DNA of 64,000 nucleotides, from assembly GCA_026367775.1 (NCBI GenBank), contig CP111154.1, forward strand, positions 434,001-498,000. Direction: 5' to 3'. The translations under genes were made by a program, and so were the position numbers. Of this stretch, positions 1 through 10,653 are shown piece after piece; positions within the stretch are counted from its first letter, which is position 1, and each line of letters starts with the position of its first letter. The DNA comes from Exserohilum rostratum (lineage: Eukaryota; Ascomycota; Dothideomycetes; Pleosporales; Pleosporaceae). Under the pieces are notes generated by a model. The model did not search any database. It was given only the letters and a program-made list of their open reading frames with translations, and was not told where the DNA came from.

Positions 1-1528
1 CTGTGAATAATTCTTTCCCAATGGAAAGCCACTCCTCCTCGTTCTCCCGCAGTATTACTGTAATCATCTCAGACCTGTGTCATGATACTCTGCAATCCAC
101 CGTCTTTACCACGAGTCATCGGCCTTGTCTGAACTACCGTTCCCGTCTTCAGCAATCTCGCTCGGGAATCTGGCGCTCTCATTTGGTCTGCCCTTGTCTT
201 TGCCTTTTCTGGTACACCCGCTCGACTGATTCTGAATTCCTTACTCTCGTTGATAGTTAGCGAGTACAATGGGAATCCAGAGCTGGTGCTGACGCCGCTG
301 TCTCGAGGTGGTGCACTGCTTCTATGTGGTGCGCTACTGCTAACGTGGTGTGCATTTGCGGCAATGGCTACCTGCGCAAAGCTATCCACTGATGGCCCCT
401 TCCTGTGCCTGCGATGACCTTTTTGCAACCTGGCGCGGCGTATATTGTCCAGCTCAGATTCGCGGACAGCGTTGTACTTGAGGTTATCCCTAGAATGGCT
501 GGGGCTAGTATGTCGAGACGGAAGGGAGATATTCGAGCCTGAGGAGCTGGATTCACGGCTGGGATTGGGACTCGACCGGAAAATTCCCTGGACTGCTGAC
601 CTGAGACCGTGGGGTATGAGGAGCGATGACGTCGAGGGTATGGTTGGTGTCGGATTGCTGCTCGGCTGACGACCCATCTTGTAAAACTTTATGCGTGGAC
701 GGCGCTGGGCAGAGATTTCTTCAAAGTCGCTTTGTGTCGTTTCATATGTAAGCACGCTACAATCTGTCGTGTGTGAGGAAGGCGTGAGTGGTACGCGGGG
801 CGAAGTCCGCTTGGTTGAGGATCTGGCGCTTGAAGTCACAGAGGGAAACGACCGTGGTCTAGTACCAATATTGCGCATGATGACGGCCGACTTGACGGGG
901 AGCTTCGCAATGTCGTTTCGTGTCATGGGTGGGAATTCAGCTGCGAGGACGGCTCCAAAAGAGATGTAGAGACGGTCGATATAATAAGGGCGACAGGCAT
1001 GGCATGCTTTGAAAGTACATTCTGAAAAATTCTGAGCATTTGTCAGTCTTGTGGTATGTTGGATGTGGTAATCTGGAATAGCCTTCTCACTGTATCCGCA
1101 ATAGGCGAACTGCTCCAGGCTCCGTCGATGCTACCAGGCTTTTGGGCCATATCCATCAGTCTGGATATAGCATCATTAGCCTGGTCAGCCTGTTGCACAT
1201 CTGTGATGACGAGCTGCAGGTCCCGCTTTAAGTCCTTGAGCTTTTGAAGTTGCTGTTTTGTATAATGTCCGCTCTCCGCGGTAAGAATAACGCTCTCACT
1301 GAGTCCCGCCTTTTCCAGCTCTCTACGTAGGTTTGACTTGGCTGGCCTGATCTTTTCGGTGTTTCGCGATATCTGGTGGCTGAGAGACTCGGTCTCAACA
1401 TCCTGTCTGCATTCGTAGAGAAAACCCATGGGGGAGGAAGATCCGCAAAGGCAGCACTGCTGGTCTTGCCCAAAGACACGGTCCATGTGTACATGGGTGC
1501 AATTTACTGCTCGGCTGCGCTTCCCCAT
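1..1528 (-). CDS. Unrecognised Cys-rich fungal protein, C-terminus beyond window
   Basis: I do not recognise this protein. The proposed start is the ATG at 1528 (MGKRSRAVNC). Exon 1 (1528-1091) holds a Cys/His cluster (NCTHVHMDRV, CCLCG, ECRQD) followed by a helical, charged region. The intron 1090-1032 (59 nt, donor GTGAGA, branch CTGAC, acceptor CAG) is needed to join this frame to the next exon (1031-110), which opens with a second Cys cluster (SECTFKACHACRPYYIDRLY) and then becomes Ser/Pro/Arg-rich and probably disordered. A second intron, 109-58 (52 nt, donor GTAAAG, acceptor ACAG), removes an in-frame stop at 69-71 and continues into RVILRENEEEWLSIGKELF, which runs off the left edge. 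The paired Cys motifs could bind zinc, but that is inference. The gene is real with good confidence; its function is unknown. Confidence 0.65.
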
Positions 1529-2833
1529 GGCTGCGGGTGGTCAAGTTGCCAGTCTCTGCGCGTGCAGTCGAGAAGTCGAGGGATCGTAGGTAGATACGGA
1601 GAGCAAAATTGCGCTGGTGAGTGTGATTCCAAACGGGGCTGCTGTGATTGGAGTAAACTCGGGGGCAGGTGGGTGAAGGCGCGTGGGACAAAGACCAAGA
1701 CTGGGAAGGAACGTGACAAAGCACTTTGGGAAGTGGCGACGGATCAGTGTTCTCGCGTCATGGTAAATGTCAAAGATAAGACAGAATAAGACAAGACAAG
1801 GAAAGATGCAAAGGGAGAATCGGATCAAGTGATTAAAGAAAGCAATGGGTCCAGGGAAAGGGATGTCTGTCCATGGACCTGCCACCTGTTTGGCATTTGC
1901 GGGCCATCCTGTGCCCTCGTGCTGTCCATCAGACCTGGATACGACGTTAGGGGTTGGGTTTTGATGCAGCGTTTGATGCTTCTCGCGGTGCTGCAGACGG
2001 TTGATGATCCTTGCGCGTCTCCCAACTGTTTGTTGTAGTGGTTGCCTGCAGACAGGGCGAGGAGCAGCGGCGCGCCCAGTGTCCCGTTCCAGGCCAAAGA
2101 TGAGCAGTCAATAGAAAACGGGGTTGGATAAGGAGAGCGTGGGTGGGTGGAGTGATGGCGAGGATGCCGAATCAGGAATGGCATGATGAGGTAAGTATAC
2201 TGTAGTGTCCAGCCAGCCACATATTGGGCAGAGACGGACGAGATGGACGCACTTCGACACAAACAGTACACGACTGAGACGCAGGACAGCAAGGAGAGAT
2301 GGACGGAAGAGAAGACCGACTGCGCTGAGATGGCATGGTGGGCGAGACATATGGCCAATGCAAGATGAATGTCACTGCACACTAGTACTATTACCGTCCT
2401 GCCTATCACGTCAAGCTGGCAGCCAGAGCTGACATGGGCGGCGCGCGAAAAAGCAGCGGGCGAACAGATGCCCACAAGCAATGCCGTTATGCAGTGCCGT
2501 AGCTCCTCCGAGGGGCCCAGGAGGAGCGCTCTCGTCGAGAAAGCGACGTCAGCTTGGGATGGCAGATAGAGCGAGTACCGAGGTCGTGCAGGTCAGATCA
2601 CGACACCCTCGCCAACGGCCTGTCGTCGTCGCGCCCCTAGGCGGCGGAGTCTGACGGCGGCGCTAGCACGGACTCAACCCGAGGCTGTTTACCTTCACCC
2701 CCAGCCATCCACAAGTCCGCTCGACAGCTCCAGCCCTCCCCCACAAACTCTCGCCCGACGACCGCATCCACCTCCCTCACGCGCCGCATCTGCATCTCGC
2801 TGTCGTCGTCGTCGCCGCCCCCATTGACCCGCC
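1529..2833. other. Intergenic, shared upstream region of two divergent genes
   Basis: This stretch lies between the start of the leftward Cys-rich gene and the rightward Mpv17-family gene. Small open frames occur on both strands but show no domain-like composition and overlap each other. The last 250 bases before the Mpv17 start are GC-rich and C-rich, as in a fungal promoter/5' leader. I see no RNA gene here. Confidence 0.5.
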
Positions 2834-3765
2834 ATGTCGGTCAAGTTTGAGAAGGAGAGCTTCCACCAGACGGCCGCGGCCGCTGCCGACGCGGCTTCGC
2901 ACCACCACCACGACGACCTGATGCACGAGATTGGGCAGGCCATCACCAAAGGCGGCGGCCCCAATGGATACCTCGCAGTGAGTCCCGGCCTGCTGCACAC
3001 GCTTCCGAGTCCTTCGCACTGACCGACCGCGCCTCCAGGCCTACCTCCGCCAGCTGCAGAGCAACCCGCTGCGCACCAAGATGCTGACGTCGGGCACCCT
3101 CTCCGGTCTGCAAGAGTTCCTCGCCTCGTGGATTGCCCATGACAGGAGCAAGTCGGGCCACTACTTTACCTCGCGCGTCCCCAAGATGGCCATCTACGGT
3201 GCTTTCATCAGCGCGCCCTTGGGCCACGTCCTGATCAGCGCGCTCCAGAAGCTGTTCCAGGGCCGCAAGAGCCTCAAGGCCAAGGTTCTGCAGATACTCG
3301 CCAGCAACTTGATCGTGAGTACTGCCATAGCAGTTGGACTATTTTCAAATTACTAATACACCGGCCCAGGTTGCGCCCATTCAAAACAGCGTCTACCTCA
3401 TTTCCATGGCCCTTATCGCCGGCGCACGCACCTACCATCAAGTCCGCGCTACCGTCAAAGCCGGTTTCTGGCCCGTCATGAAGGTCAGCTGGGTCGTCTC
3501 GCCCATCTCGCTGGCTTTTGCCCAGCAGTTCCTCCCCGAGACCACCTGGGTGCCCTTCTTCAACATTGTCGGTTTCATCATCGGCACATATATCAACACT
3601 CACACCAAGAAGAAGCGATTGGCTGCTCTCAGGCGAAAGCACTACGGCGAGGGCGGCGGAAGGCCCGCCTCTCGCCCCGGGTCCCGTCCCGGATCTCGTC
3701 CCGGCTCAATCAGCGGAAGGACTGTCGACGAATATGGTCGTCCCGACGACCGCCCACGTTACTAA
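2834..3765 (+). CDS. Mpv17/PMP22-family integral membrane protein
   Basis: The gene has three exons: 2834-2977, 3039-3314 and 3370-3765. Both introns start with GTGAGT and sit between codons. The product is about 271 aa. Residues 1-48 are hydrophilic, with an Ala run and a His run; then comes the family core, opening AYLRQLQSNPLRTKMLTSG and ending with the WVPFFNIVGFIIGTYINTH segment, with four hydrophobic segments overall. This matches Mpv17/PMP22/Sym1-type proteins of peroxisomal or mitochondrial inner membranes, thought to form small channels. The lack of a clear mitochondrial presequence and the PXMP2-like body favour the peroxisome, but I cannot settle this. The C-terminal tail has a short repeat (RPASRPGSRPGSRPGS) before DEYGRPDDRPRY, which is unusual for the core family. 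The start follows a GC-rich leader ending GCC-ATG. Confidence 0.88.
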
Positions 3766-4547
3766 TTACCCGGGCCAGCGGTGACGGCGCATCCATGTCC
3801 GTAGTCCTGTTCGCTGTTCTACCCGGATCGAATGTGGCAAGCGTCCACCATCAACAAAAGCCCTTTGTTATGTGTTACGACATCATCGGGGGGAAAGGAG
3901 ATTCGGCTATCAGTCAGGCGCTTCAGCATCCAGTGCGCTTTCATTCTCGCTCCTCTTACGTGCTATTTATATCCCATCTGCTTTTCTGTTCTATGATTGG
4001 AGCCGCGACTGGCTTCGCTAAATACACATTATACCATGCTTAACTTTTGTCTGTTCAATCCCGGCGTATCCGCTTCTAGTTTTATCACGCAAGACTTGAT
4101 TATGCTAATGTATCAGATCGACTGTGGGATGGCTCGTATGACCGTCCCACTACTACTAACGTGTCAGCGGAATCCAGCAATCAGTCTTGTGTAGCCAAGG
4201 GCATGTTGTCTAGCTCGGTACGACGCTGTTGGGCGGTACTGCTATGGTCTCGTGGCATATTCGGGCGCTCTGGATTTTGGCGGAAACAGATAGCAATGTC
4301 ACACGATAATGGAACGACTTTGATTGTTTGATAATCCATCGCAAAAGCACCAATCGACAGTATTCGTATCCGAACGTCCACGAGGTCCAATCGCTCATAT
4401 CGTCCACGGCAAACACGCAATAGCGCATGTATCACCTCGCGGACAGCCAATGGCTTTGAAAAGCTAGGAAGCCCCGTAAGAGGAACTATCTTACAAGCAA
4501 CAATGTCAAGTCGTGCACTGCAACACCGGCTTTCTGCTCCATTGGAC
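3766..4547. other. Intergenic: 3' flank and promoter
   Basis: This covers the 3' flank of the Mpv17-family gene and the promoter of the SprT-like gene. Open frames here are short, in multiple frames and unconvincing. No RNA gene was seen. Confidence 0.5.
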
Positions 4548-4555
4548 TATATAAG
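4541..4555 (+). promoter_or_regulatory. CCAAT-type and TATA box of SprT-like gene
   Basis: ATTGG (an inverted CCAAT, 4541-4545) is followed at once by TATATAAG (4548-4555), about 84 bases upstream of the ATG at 4639. This is a plausible core promoter for a rightward gene. Confidence 0.5.
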
Positions 4556-4638
4556 CATGGCACAATACTCTTATCTGCGACTACTAATACTCTGCATCCT
4601 AAAAACATTGACCCAAGCACCACTACTCCGTTACCTTA

Positions 4639-6738
4639 ATGACGCCAAACTCCGCTGACGGTTTGGCTCTGTTTTCGTTCAGTAATGGCTTCGCTGATGA
4701 AGATCCGCTCTCACGCCCTCAATCCTACCGATCCGATTCCGACTCAGATTTTGTTATCCCTTTCGAGACTCATGAAATTCACCGTCCTTTATCGAACGCT
4801 GCGGTGCGACTCCAAGACCCCTATAGGAGGTGCGATAGAGACCTAAGATGGAACATTGACTGGGCTGTGGCTTTTATTGTTGACCGGCTGGAGCATGATT
4901 GGGAAAATGCAGGGGAATCGCTTAAAGACATTCGCATGCGAGCTGTCATGCTCCAAGAAAAAGGGCTAAGTGACGACATCCCCTTTCGTCTCTTTAACAA
5001 GCTCGATGGACTCTTGTTTGCTGGATACCTCAAAAACGCCGTCTTTTTCCAAGTCAATGGCTTCAGCACTGACGTCTCGGGCGCCACTTATACGCACCGA
5101 CTGGGACCCAACCCCGAAGTCAAGCGCGTTTCCATCATCCTCAATTATGAAGCCATTGAACACGGTCAAGCAAGGGATATCCTCGCCATTCTAATTCACC
5201 ATATGATTCATGCCTATTTTCTCGTCGCTTGCGGCGAGCAAACAGAGCACGAGGCCAACTATGGGCGACTGGACCACGGCGTACATTTCGGCAAGATCAT
5301 GCTGACTATTAAGCAATTGTCAGCTATCGACCGTAGGGAGCTCACGCCCTTGGACTATGGGCATTGCTCACCCGGTACTCGATACATTGCCGACGAGTAC
5401 TACACTTCATGGAAAAGAGAAGAAATCGAACGCGAAGAAAAGGAGAAGTGGTACTGCAGTCATTGTCACTACTATGTACGAGGGCCATCGGACATCGATG
5501 TGGACAGGTGGTACAGGAAGGTTTGTCAGCCCTTGTTCGACCAGCCGCAATGTGTCCGGGGACCCGAGGTGCGCGTATACAACGACCGACGACACGAGCT
5601 CGAGATTAGACGCCGTGCTCGCCTGGCATCATCTGCAAAGTCAGTCGAGTTCATGTTCAGAGAAAGGCCAATCTTGGTAGAAAGACACAGAATTGAACAC
5701 TGCTTAGGTGTTATGAGAGCTTTTGACAGGGCTGGCAGTCGCTTTCTCAAAGTTCCTAAGGAGGTCTCCGAAGATACATTCATGCGCTTTCTGGAATTCA
5801 CACATACTGGGTCTTACCGCCCTGATCCACAACCTTTTGCTGCTGCCGCTGGTCTAGGCATCGAACGCAGGAGCCCTCCCATCATAAAGCCACAGACTAC
5901 GACTACTGGAGCAAGTGTCCTTGCAGATGTGCAATTTGCCAAGTTCAGTATACTGATGGGCTTTGACGAGTGCAAAACGTACGCCCTGGACCGCATGAAT
6001 ACCTATGGTATCCTCTACGAAGACCCTGTAGCTGTGCTCAAAGAAATCTATCGAGGCTATGAGCCAGATTCCGACCTCAAAGCCTGGGCGCGAAAGTTCC
6101 TCACACGCATCCCTGCAACATCGAGTCCTACAGACTACTATCCATCCAATCTACCGAACTTCAACACCACTGCGGAGCCGCCCAACCTGCTGAAGCTCGA
6201 AAGCGAATACGGCTTCTACCGCGCTCGCTTCTTCGACGCCATCGAAACCAGTGGTGCTCTGGAAAATGACGTCAATAAAGCACGTGCCGAGCTCAAAGCT
6301 GCAGGTTGGTACTCTTGGTCTCAGCCATGGGGCCATCACTCTCCCGGTTTCCCAGCTAATCATCCTCCTACCTTTGGTCTGCCCTCACGCTCCCCTTTGC
6401 TCCTCAACGGTTCTCCGTCCCCAGATTCATGCCATGGTGTCCACGACCTCACGGGACAGCTATCTGTCCTCCAGCTCGAACGCATGCGGAATATGGAGCG
6501 AGAAAAGGCTCGAGAGCGTGAGCACATGGAAAGGGAGTATGAGTATAGAAATGCAAAAAGGGGGCATCGGGAGCGCGATAGGGTGCCCCAGCTTCAGAGA
6601 GAAGTCGATGGTGAGTTGGAGAGGGCGAGGGACAAGGTAAGGAGGCTGGAGAGAATGAAGAATACGCAGATGAAGGCGGCAGCGACTGCAGAGGCGTTAT
6701 TGGAGAGGAGTTTGGGAAGGGGGCCTGTGGAGTATTAA
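4639..6738 (+). CDS. SprT-like domain protein with BTB-like region, altered HExxH
   Basis: This is a single-exon protein of 699 aa. Residues 60-250 resemble the SprT-like fold: the zinc-helix position reads ILIHHMIHAY (H187, H188, H191), followed by ACGEQTEHEANYGRLDHGVHFGK. In active SprT/Spartan proteases the motif is HExxH; here the catalytic Glu is His, so proteolysis is doubtful. A zinc-ribbon-like stretch with WYCSHCHYYV lies near residues 271-280. Residues about 350-480 resemble a BTB/POZ core (FMRFLEFTHTGSY, then a helical tail with YALDRMNTYGILY), interrupted by a linker. Residues 610-699 form a highly charged Arg/Glu coiled coil. The fusion suggests a scaffold, possibly DNA- or ubiquitin-linked, but the role is inference. 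A TATA box lies just upstream. Confidence 0.75.
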   Translation: MTPNSADGLALFSFSNGFADEDPLSRPQSYRSDSDSDFVIPFETHEIHRPLSNAAVRLQDPYRRCDRDLRWNIDWAVAFIVDRLEHDWENAGESLKDIRMRAVMLQEKGLSDDIPFRLFNKLDGLLFAGYLKNAVFFQVNGFSTDVSGATYTHRLGPNPEVKRVSIILNYEAIEHGQARDILAILIHHMIHAYFLVACGEQTEHEANYGRLDHGVHFGKIMLTIKQLSAIDRRELTPLDYGHCSPGTRYIADEYYTSWKREEIEREEKEKWYCSHCHYYVRGPSDIDVDRWYRKVCQPLFDQPQCVRGPEVRVYNDRRHELEIRRRARLASSAKSVEFMFRERPILVERHRIEHCLGVMRAFDRAGSRFLKVPKEVSEDTFMRFLEFTHTGSYRPDPQPFAAAAGLGIERRSPPIIKPQTTTTGASVLADVQFAKFSILMGFDECKTYALDRMNTYGILYEDPVAVLKEIYRGYEPDSDLKAWARKFLTRIPATSSPTDYYPSNLPNFNTTAEPPNLLKLESEYGFYRARFFDAIETSGALENDVNKARAELKAAGWYSWSQPWGHHSPGFPANHPPTFGLPSRSPLLLNGSPSPDSCHGVHDLTGQLSVLQLERMRNMEREKAREREHMEREYEYRNAKRGHRERDRVPQLQREVDGELERARDKVRRLERMKNTQMKAAATAEALLERSLGRGPVEY

Positions 6739-7170
6739 GTTGGTGATGATCTCAGAATGTTTATCTGGTGTTACAATTTAGATATGACATTTTCAAGCGT
6801 ATGCAGATCGTCGAGCAGCGTGAAACAAAGTCGTTCTGTCATTCTAATAATAGTCACGCCCTTTGGGGGGTTAGTTCAGGGTGAAGTTGTGCATGTTGTG
6901 TAGCATAGGGCGCAAAAATAGTCACCGGGGATTACACTAATAAAGCCCCGGACGAATCGAAGGCGATGATTCTCTCCGCCCCAGGCCTTCCTAACGCGGT
7001 TAGACCCTTATTCTTGCCTGTAATCAATAATCCTTCGAGTGGCCTTTTCCGCACTGCACGCCGTTTTTGAAACCCGTTTCCATCTCTATCGAGCCCTTGC
7101 CCTGATACATAGTGCTGCCTTATTTGAACAAGTGAAGACCGAGAAAGCAGGTGAGACAAGGGATAAGTAC
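6739..7170. other. Intergenic
   Basis: This is the 3' flank of the SprT-like gene and the promoter of the F-box-like gene. No convincing coding frame or RNA gene is seen. Confidence 0.5.
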
Positions 7171-8085
7171 ATGAACATGGCGCTAGAAGTGCGTTTACTC
7201 ATCACCATCAATGATCCGCACGTCTAGCCATTTCCTTCCAGCTGACAGCTCCAGCCAATCCACAGGCCACCACCAGCATGGGTGCAATCCTACAACCAAG
7301 ACGAAAGCATCGTGGGCTTTCTAGATCTCCCTCGCGAACTCAGAGACCTAGTCTACGATTGGGCGTTTCGCATCCACGGTGCCATTCTCATCTACACACG
7401 TGATCCCACAGCCGCGCGGCTCGTCGCCAGAGCCATGAACATCCGCCATGGAGGCTGTGGCCCCAGCGAACCGCTGCCCTTGCGCAACGGCCAGCTTCCT
7501 GTGGCCCTCATGCGCTGCTGTCGGCAGCTCAATGCTGAGTGCAGTCCAATACTTTACGGCGCAAATGTGTTTTCCTCGTGGAACCTGCGCCTGCTTGAAC
7601 TCGGCCTCGAACATCGTCACTTGCTTGTGCGCCACATTGTCATGGACGCCAGTCCCCGCGGCATCTTTGACAAGAGTCTCGAGCACGTAAAGTACTGCTG
7701 GAAAAACCGGTTCTGGCCTGAGATACTCAAAAGCGGGAAAACGATGCTAGATCGGTTTCCCAATCTAGAATCCCTGACTTTTTCGCTCAAGCCGCCGAGG
7801 CATAATGAGCTGTGGAGACCGGGCTTCTTTGAAGTGGGAAACAACAAGACGAGAGAGCAGCGCGTGGGTATCGTGGCTGTCTGGATGAGCATGGGAAGTT
7901 GCTGGGAAGATGAGTCTGCGTTGCGCGAGTGCTTGCATTTGGAAATGAGCCCGCAGCTTGGTGGTGGGATAGCCAAGCGAGAATATGAAGGGTCGAGGTT
8001 TGCTCCTGACGAAGACGGCGACGACGACGTGTGGGACTACACGGAATTTGCAGATGCATTTGATAGAATGAAGCGCCTTGTCTGA
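7171..8085 (+). CDS. F-box/2EXR-like fungal protein
   Basis: The main exon (7255-8085) has no ATG before the conserved domain; its first possible in-frame starts are not ATG. I therefore propose a short first exon, 7171-7188 (MNMALE), joined through an intron 7189-7254 (GTGCGT donor, CTGAC branch, CTCCAG acceptor) to PIHRPPPAWVQSYNQDE. The product is about 282 aa. Its N-terminal half has the pattern common in fungal F-box/2EXR-type proteins: FLDLPRELRDLVYDWAF near the start, then LMRCCRQLNAECSPILYGANVF. Such proteins often occur in large lineage-specific families, and some act as substrate adaptors of SCF ubiquitin ligases. The C-terminus ends in an acidic stretch (DEDGDDD). The domain class is likely; the first exon is less certain. 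Confidence 0.65.
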
Positions 8086-8280
8086 TTGGCGGAGGGGACA
8101 GGTTAAAGAAAGCTCTAGGTCCCTTACCTAGTGTGGGGAACGGAACTGGGACTGGGAGAAGAGCAAAGTGTGGCGCATGTCCCTTGTGCTACTAAAAACG
8201 ACAACAACACCAAAACGTACCTTCGAGAACAAGGGAGAAGAAGAAGATGGGAAAAGGATACGAGATGCTCGATCTTCCAT

Positions 8281-8330
8281 TCTTCCCACCACCACGATCA
8301 TCATCACCATCGTCGTCATCATCATCATAC
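8281..8330. repeat. CAT/ATC-type microsatellite
   Basis: An imperfect trinucleotide run of CATCAT and CACCAT units lies on the plus strand. It explains the His-rich or Ile-rich small open frames around it. Confidence 0.7.
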
Positions 8331-9195
8331 GTACGGCCGTATCCCCACCGATCACGATACCCAACATCCAACATCCAACTCTGAAAAAAATGTGCCATCA
8401 TCCCTGACGCCACAAATCCAACAATTGCATCACATCACATCCAATATCTCCATCATCATCACGAACATGATGATCGCTAGAAGTTCTCTCCCCCCCTCGC
8501 CACTGATCAACCTCGGCATTCGTCACATACCCATCCCACGTTCCACCCCCCATCCCCAAATCCCCTTACCTCCAGGATAAAAGTCCGCCAAGCCCCCGCA
8601 GAGCCGCACAGCCCTATATACCCCAAAACGGAAACGTTTTCCCTGCCCATCACATCACCACCGTATGGGAAAGGGGACCTTGCAACTTTGGCAGATGGAC
8701 CTGCGGACGGACGGACTTCCCCGCCGCTTGCAGGTTAGGTTGGTCATGCACAAAGGGCTTGGCTTGGTTTGTTGTGGGCCCTGGAACTATGTATGTACTA
8801 AAGGCTTCTAGGCTGGGCTTTCTTGTGGGATGGGATGGGAGAAATGGAAGGATTTCGGCATGACTCCAGATTTGGGGGGGAGCTCGGTATATTATTTCCC
8901 CATGTTGATGCTTGTTCGTCGTCGCTCAACTCCGAGAGTTTTCCTGCGGGGGACGACGGGGGCGGACGGACGGACGCGTAGCTACTAGTAGTGCTGGGGT
9001 ATAGTGTGTGTGGTACGTACCCAATGTACATTTTTGGATTGGTACACTCACACACATATATGCGAAGATGCCAAGCTTGGTTCTAGAATGCTGCTGGTGG
9101 TGGTGATGGTGATGAGTGGGCGGCCTTGTTTCGCATACATGCACTTTTTCCAACCTCACATGCGTGATGACCGGTGGGAATCCCTGAATCCGCAT

Positions 9196-9222
9196 CATAC
9201 ACACACACACACACATACACAC
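9196..9222. repeat. CA dinucleotide microsatellite
   Basis: A CA run with one TA interruption, in a stretch rich in TACATA and TGTGTG motifs. Confidence 0.7.
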
Positions 9223-9621
9223 CATGTATAGTACAGCACAGCAAGTGTGGTGTAAGAAAAATCACACCTATCAAAAATCATCACCTACCCCCAACACATG
9301 TGATTCTGCGTATTGGGTGCAAGGTTACCCGCCCACATACCACATACATACATGCATGTGCGTGTTCCCATGTGTCAACTTTCCGGCCCCATTTCTACAT
9401 ACATTCTCCATCATTTTGCCAGCTACACACCGTAACTTCCTCTTTCACCTCCCCCCTTCGCGTGTCGTCCAACTTTGAATCCTTCGCGCGCACTGTGGCA
9501 GGCGCCCATGCAAATAGCTGCCCCGTTTCTTGACTGACCAACTGACTCTCTGCGCCTTGCGCACGTGCATGCAAGCCAACTTTGAGTACCTTTTAAAAGT
9601 TTTTTCAGTGGATCTCCTCTC

Positions 9622-9664
9622 TCCACACACACACACATACATACACGCGCGTGCACGCACGCAC
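9622..9664. repeat. CA/CG dinucleotide and CGCA microsatellite
   Basis: CACACA passes into TACATACA, GCGCGTGCA and CGCA units over about 40 bases. These are simple repeats with no gene. Confidence 0.65.
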
Positions 9665-10653
9665 GCCGTTCTAGAATCTCGCCTTTTCATGCCTCGATTC
9701 AGTATTAGTTTTCTTGTACGTACTTACCAACGGGGCAAATGGTATGTGTGTCTCTTTCAGGGAAGCGGGATTTAATTTTTTTTTTCTTTCCAGTTTCGTG
9801 ATCACACACGAGCCCTTTGTGGCTTGCGGGTTTTTACTACTATGTGCTAGATGACTAACTAGCTCCATCAAGCCTGACAGTGGCTTACGGACTTTCTTCC
9901 GTCTTTTAGTGTGTCCGTAAGGCGACCAGAAAAAAAAAGAGGGTTGCCAAGGATCGTGAGGTTTGTTTTGGGCAAGGTGGAATTTGGGACGTTGGAGGTT
10001 AGGTTTAGGCTGTTGGTATTGGTGTGTGTGCATGACACGCGGCGTTGTGGCAAGGTTGTTTTTTTGCGGGCTGCCGGTCTTGGTGTTTTTTAGTTGCCGC
10101 GCGCCGGTAACGGAATGCGTCTGGCGAACAATCGGGAACTCCGTCTTCGGGCAAATTATGCAAGGCACAATTGATGGTTTCACGATTGAGTTTTTTTCTC
10201 TCATCACTTGACGGCTATTCGCGGCGTAGGGAGTAAAAGAGGCAAATAATGTGTCAGAGTGTAGAAAGCTTGTGAATTCCACTGTGTACTATGTATTATG
10301 TACGAATTAATGAACAAAGGAAATTTTGAGTCTTGTTGAGCCAGAACTTTTTGGTTGCTCTTGGCAGCAAACACAGAAACGCCGAGCTGGATAATGTCTA
10401 TACCCATGCAAGAGGGCCTCTGGGGCACACCTCAAGCAGTCCAGCAATGAACCAAAACGCCATAAAAAAGATAGAGAGGGGCGAGTGAAAAATGCGACGC
10501 CCAGAAAACAATGTACGAATGGGGGTATATCCTACAGTCCACAAGTGATAATCGCTAGAAGAATCAGACCATGGCCAAGTAAGGAAATTCGTGAATCGTC
10601 GTCAAAAGACGAGTGGGGTATAAACGAGGAGAAGAGATATAACGAGTCCAAAA

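Larger units (their letters stand above)
8086..10653. other. Long convergent intergenic region, microsatellite-rich
   Basis: About 2.6 kb lies between two genes that point toward each other. It has CAT/ATC-rich runs, CA-rich runs, poly-T and poly-A tracts, and several overlapping open frames whose translations are His/Thr/Cys runs. None looks like a protein gene. Long 3' UTRs or a noncoding transcript are possible but not shown by sequence. Confidence 0.5.

Noticed and set aside
7282..8085. F-box-like gene starting at the GTG at 7282
   Set aside because: GTG starts are not expected in nuclear fungal genes; a short upstream exon with proper splice signals gives an ATG start.
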